Shown here: positions 61,652 to 64,000 of the stretch, piece by piece
Layout of the letters: each line of letters begins with the position of its first letter
Numbering within the stretch: position 1 is the first letter of the stretch
DNA from: Sphingobium sp. TKS
Lineage (GTDB): Bacteria; Pseudomonadota; Alphaproteobacteria; Sphingomonadales; Sphingomonadaceae
Direction: 5' to 3'
NCBI RefSeq assembly: GCF_001563265.1
Contig: NZ_CP005083.1
Span: forward strand, 3,227,001 to 3,291,000
DNA length: 64,000 nucleotides
Program-made: the position numbers and the translations under genes
Notes under the pieces: model-generated
What the model was told of the DNA's origin: nothing
Database searches by the model: none
The model's input: only the letters and a program-made list of their open reading frames with translations

Positions 61652-61661
61652 CGGGCAATGA
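61476..61661 (+). CDS. Short recombinase-associated protein
   Basis: 61 residues from an ATG preceded by AGGAGG, the best ribosome site in the element. The sequence includes LTQQLSMPLDTPQMRGLSEAQRSAVVARLATLLMAAAGV, largely helical. It overlaps the end of the preceding frame by 176 bases in a different frame and the start of the recombinase by 14. Role unknown; it could be a directionality or accessory factor for the recombinase. Confidence 0.65.
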   Translation: MKALPRPSSLPMLTQQLSMPLDTPQMRGLSEAQRSAVVARLATLLMAAAGVAAKEASDDGQ

Positions 61662-63717
61662 TCTCCTTCCAGTCACGGTGCTCAAGCGCAAAGCTGTGGT
61701 GTATGTCCGACAGTCGACCCCGGGTCAGGTCCAGAACAACCTGGAGAGCCAGCGCCGACAATATGAGCTTGTCGATGTTGCGCGACGCTGGGGATTTCAC
61801 GATGTCGAGGTGATCGACGATGACCTTGGTCGGACCGCCAGCGGCACTGTCGACCGCCCCGGTTTCGAACGACTGGTCAGCGGCCTGTGCACGGGCAAGG
61901 TTGGCGCGGTGCTTTGCTTGGACGCATCGCGCCTTTCCCGTAATGGCCGGGACTGGCACCACCTTTTGGAGCTGTGTGGCCTGGTTGAAGCGCGCGTGAT
62001 CGATCTCGACGGGGTATACGATCCCTGTCGACCAAACGATCGATTGTTGTTGGGCATGAAGGGCAGCATCAGCGAGTTTGAGCTTGGCATTTTGCGAACA
62101 CGCATGCTTGACGCGGCGCGCGCCAAGGCAAGGCGGGGAGAACTGCGCCTCAGTGTTCCGATCGGCTATATCTGGCACCGCGAATACGGCCTGGGGCTGG
62201 ATCCCGATATCCGGGTACAGGAGGCGATCCGCCTCATCTTTTCGCGTTTCCGCGAGCTTGGCAGCGCCCGCCAGGTGCTGATTTCGCTGACAGCTGACAA
62301 TTTCCATTTTCCCCGCCCTTCTGACGGCCGCAAAACGGTGTCCTTCGACTGGGTGCCGGTTCGCTATCGAAGCGTTATTTCGATCCTGAAGAACCCCTTC
62401 TACGCTGGGGTCTATGTCTATGGTAAAAGCGAGAAGCGAACCGAGATTGTCGATGGCAGGGCACGCAAAAGTTACGGCCACAGCAAGCCCTTTGGAACGT
62501 GGGAAGTGCTGCTCCAGGATCATCACGAAGGCTATATCGATTGGAGTGAGTTTGAGAGGAACCAGAGCCATATCGCCGTCAACGCGTTCGGACAGAAGGG
62601 CGGCATCAAGTCGGGTCGTGGTGGCCGCGCGTTGCTCGCGGGCCTGCTCACCTGCGGCCGATGTGGAAGACGGTTGGGCGTTGTCTATTCGGGCCGGCCT
62701 CCGGGTCATCCCTATTACCGCTGCGAACGTATCAACCAGATGCTGGCCAAGCCACGATGCATGACTTTTGGCGCATCTCGCATCGACCCTGCCATAGGCA
62801 AAGAGATATTGAGAGCCGTGACGCCGATGGCGATCGAGGCCGCAATGGAAGCTGATCGGGCGCATCGGGATAATCTGGAAGAACGGCACCGCATGGTGGA
62901 GCTGGACTTGCAGCAAGCCCGATACGAGGCATCCCTCGCTGAACGTCGCTATGCTGCCTGCGACCCTGATAACCGCCTGATCGCTGCCCAACTTGAGAAT
63001 AGCTGGGAAGCAGCGCTCAGGCGTGTTGAAGCCTATGAAGCGGGTTTGGCCCAAGCGCGACAAATCGATCTGGCCGCGCCGGCGCCCGATTTTGCTGGCA
63101 TTGCCACCGACCTGGAGACCGCTTGGCGCTCGCCTAACGTCGACATGCGTTGTCGTCAGCAGCTCCTCCGCACGCTCGTGACCGATATCATCGCTGATGT
63201 CGATGAAGAGCAACGTGAAGTCATTTTGACGATCCACTGGAAAGGTGGCCAACATTCTCAGCTGCGCATTCGCAAACCCAAAGCAGGCGAACATGGCCAG
63301 AGTACGCCCGAAGCCGCCCTTGCCATCATCCGCTCCATGGCCACCCGGTGGTCCGATGCAGACATTGCCGCCACTCTCAACCGGATGGGAATGCAAACCG
63401 GACAAGGCAAGACCTGGACAGCGCGCCGTGTCGGCTCGCTGCGCACTGTCCACAAAATCCACGGCTACCGATCCGCCGAAAAGAATGGAGAGTGGCTCAC
63501 GCTGACCGAAGCCGCCAAAAAGCTTGGGGTTACTGCCCATCGGGTCCGTCGACTGATCAAGGAGGGCGTGCTCCCTACCGAGCAAGTTGTACCCGATGCG
63601 CCGCACCAAATCCGAGCCACGGACCTGGAAAAGGACGAAGTGACCCAGTTCCCGCGTCACAGAGGCCCGTGTCACATCAAAATGGAAAACCAAAAGTCCC
63701 TGTTTCCGGACATTTGA
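61648..63717 (+). CDS. Large serine recombinase (site-specific integrase)
   Basis: 689 residues. The N-terminal resolvase domain has the nucleophile Ser23 in VVYVRQSTPGQVQNN, then LESQRRQYEL, the Arg pair region LDASRLSRNGRDWH and GSISEFELGILRTRM. A recombinase domain follows (VPIGYIWHREYG to ILKNPFYAGVYVYG). The zinc ribbon is at about residue 336-365 (LTCGRCGRRLGVVYSG, YYRC), then a coiled-coil-like stretch, and a C-terminal excisionase-like helix-turn-helix (EWLTLTEAAKKLGVTAHRVRRLIKEGVLP, about residue 614-642). It inserts and excises the element at a short core. Overlapping genes upstream suggest one transcript. Confidence 0.95.
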   Translation: MTGNDLLPVTVLKRKAVVYVRQSTPGQVQNNLESQRRQYELVDVARRWGFHDVEVIDDDLGRTASGTVDRPGFERLVSGLCTGKVGAVLCLDASRLSRNGRDWHHLLELCGLVEARVIDLDGVYDPCRPNDRLLLGMKGSISEFELGILRTRMLDAARAKARRGELRLSVPIGYIWHREYGLGLDPDIRVQEAIRLIFSRFRELGSARQVLISLTADNFHFPRPSDGRKTVSFDWVPVRYRSVISILKNPFYAGVYVYGKSEKRTEIVDGRARKSYGHSKPFGTWEVLLQDHHEGYIDWSEFERNQSHIAVNAFGQKGGIKSGRGGRALLAGLLTCGRCGRRLGVVYSGRPPGHPYYRCERINQMLAKPRCMTFGASRIDPAIGKEILRAVTPMAIEAAMEADRAHRDNLEERHRMVELDLQQARYEASLAERRYAACDPDNRLIAAQLENSWEAALRRVEAYEAGLAQARQIDLAAPAPDFAGIATDLETAWRSPNVDMRCRQQLLRTLVTDIIADVDEEQREVILTIHWKGGQHSQLRIRKPKAGEHGQSTPEAALAIIRSMATRWSDADIAATLNRMGMQTGQGKTWTARRVGSLRTVHKIHGYRSAEKNGEWLTLTEAAKKLGVTAHRVRRLIKEGVLPTEQVVPDAPHQIRATDLEKDEVTQFPRHRGPCHIKMENQKSLFPDI

Positions 63718-63744
63718 AGAGGAGGTGTAGTATGAATCGGTCGT

Positions 63745-64000
63745 TGCTATGCCTCGAAGCGCCCGTTCCGCCGCGTTGTTCGAGAGGCAGATGCGGCCAT
63801 CATCGAGGAACGCAGCGAAGGCTGGCCATGCCTTGAGCATGTAATCCATGGCCTCGGCCACATCGCTGTTCTTCGATAGCTTGGACCGGTTGTCGCGCAT
63901 CCATTCTTCCAGATCGGCAACGAGCGGGGCGCTGAGTTCCTGTCGAAGGGCGTGGCGCTCCTGGGCCGGTCTGCCGTTGATGGCGCGCTCAATGTCCAAG
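63745..64000 (-). pseudogene. IS66-family transposase (TnpC), central fragment, continues beyond the window
   Basis: Reads DIERAINGRPAQERHALRQE, LVADLEEWMRDNRSKLSKNSDVAEAMDYML, then FLDDGRICLSNNAAERALRGIA, the IS66 catalytic-core region with the conserved DDGR and NNAAERALR. At RGIA the frame runs into the recombinase element. The missing continuation is at 60939-61160. The 5' part of the gene lies beyond the right edge of the window. Confidence 0.93.

Larger units (their letters stand above)
61161..63744. mobile_element. Large-serine-recombinase mobile element inserted in IS66 tnpC
   Basis: 2.58 kb lying exactly between the two halves of one IS66 transposase gene. It carries three overlapping rightward genes: a DUF-type protein, a short protein and a large serine recombinase. 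A GC dinucleotide is present at both junctions (61159-61160 and 63745-63746); removing the element with one GC copy restores codons for RGIALGRKSW, the IS66 consensus. That is the mark of serine-integrase insertion with a 2-bp core and no target duplication. The element carries no other cargo gene. Confidence 0.85.

Noticed and set aside
61402..63999. 865-codon open frame on the minus strand
   Set aside because: Only its first ~85 codons (63999 to 63745) are real IS66 transposase. The rest is the antisense of the serine recombinase, with no domain of its own.
1..64000. CRISPR array, tRNA or rRNA genes, replication origin
   Set aside because: No regularly spaced direct repeats, no tRNA cloverleaf or rRNA-like sequence, and no replication or partition gene was seen.

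Overview
The window reads as part of a catabolic region of an alphaproteobacterium, most likely a sphingomonad. This is inferred from the GC-rich coding sequence, two TonB-dependent receptors flanking dense catabolic operons, the style of the proteins and the IS66 remnant; no rRNA, tRNA or housekeeping locus is present to fix the taxon. Decayed genes and a mobile element suggest accessory DNA (plasmid or genomic island), but no replication or transfer gene is visible.

Layout. (1) 1-11 kb: the 3' part of a TonB receptor, two hot-dog hydratases, four cupins, a plant-type ferredoxin, a periplasmic amidohydrolase, a GlcG-like protein, and two gene remnants (an SDR and a P450). (2) 11-22 kb, minus strand: a probable operon running from a MaoC/FAS1-like hydratase through an SDR, GTP cyclohydrolase I, a CYP153-like P450 with its [2Fe-2S] ferredoxin, a TauD-type dioxygenase, an N-acyl-D-amino-acid-deacylase-type amidohydrolase, an alcohol dehydrogenase and an aldehyde dehydrogenase to an EamA exporter. 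(3) 22-33 kb, plus strand: glyoxalase, paired acyl-CoA dehydrogenases, acyl-CoA synthetase, then heterotetrameric sarcosine oxidase (soxBDAG) and formyl-THF deformylase (purU). (4) 33-37.9 kb, minus: VOC protein, stand-alone chorismate mutase, SnoaL-like protein, TetR regulator with a FAD monooxygenase, and a GlxA-type regulator. (5) 37.9-48 kb, minus: serine dehydratase, BASS transporter, thiolase, SDR, enoyl-CoA hydratase, gamma-glutamyltransferase-like protein, ETF and class II aldolase. (6) 48-60.6 kb, plus: two paralogous LysR regulators, enoyl-CoA hydratase, nitronate-monooxygenase-like protein, acyl-CoA ligase, MFS transporter, acyl-CoA dehydrogenase, enoyl-CoA hydratase, a pair of long hairpin repeats and a second TonB receptor. 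(7) 60.7-64 kb: an IS66 transposase gene split by a 2.6-kb large-serine-recombinase element.

How the genes could work together. Outer-membrane receptors and MFS/BASS carriers would import a hydrophobic or amphiphilic substrate. Amidohydrolases would cut amide bonds. P450/ferredoxin, alcohol dehydrogenase and aldehyde dehydrogenase would oxidise a carbon terminus. CoA ligases, acyl-CoA dehydrogenases with ETF, hydratases, SDRs and thiolase would shorten the acid. SoxBDAG, PurU and serine dehydratase would process an N-methylglycine moiety and its one-carbon unit. An N-acylsarcosine-like substrate would fit these modules, but this is a hypothesis; a ring-containing (steroid- or terpenoid-like) acid fits part of the set equally well.

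The least conventional structures are the exact recombinase insertion into IS66 with a shared 2-bp GC core, two adjacent hairpin repeats with the same architecture but different sequence, tandem palindromic operators upstream of the TetR-linked monooxygenase, a perfect 17-bp hairpin in the leader of the EamA gene, and a P450 pseudogene closely related to the intact P450 nearby.
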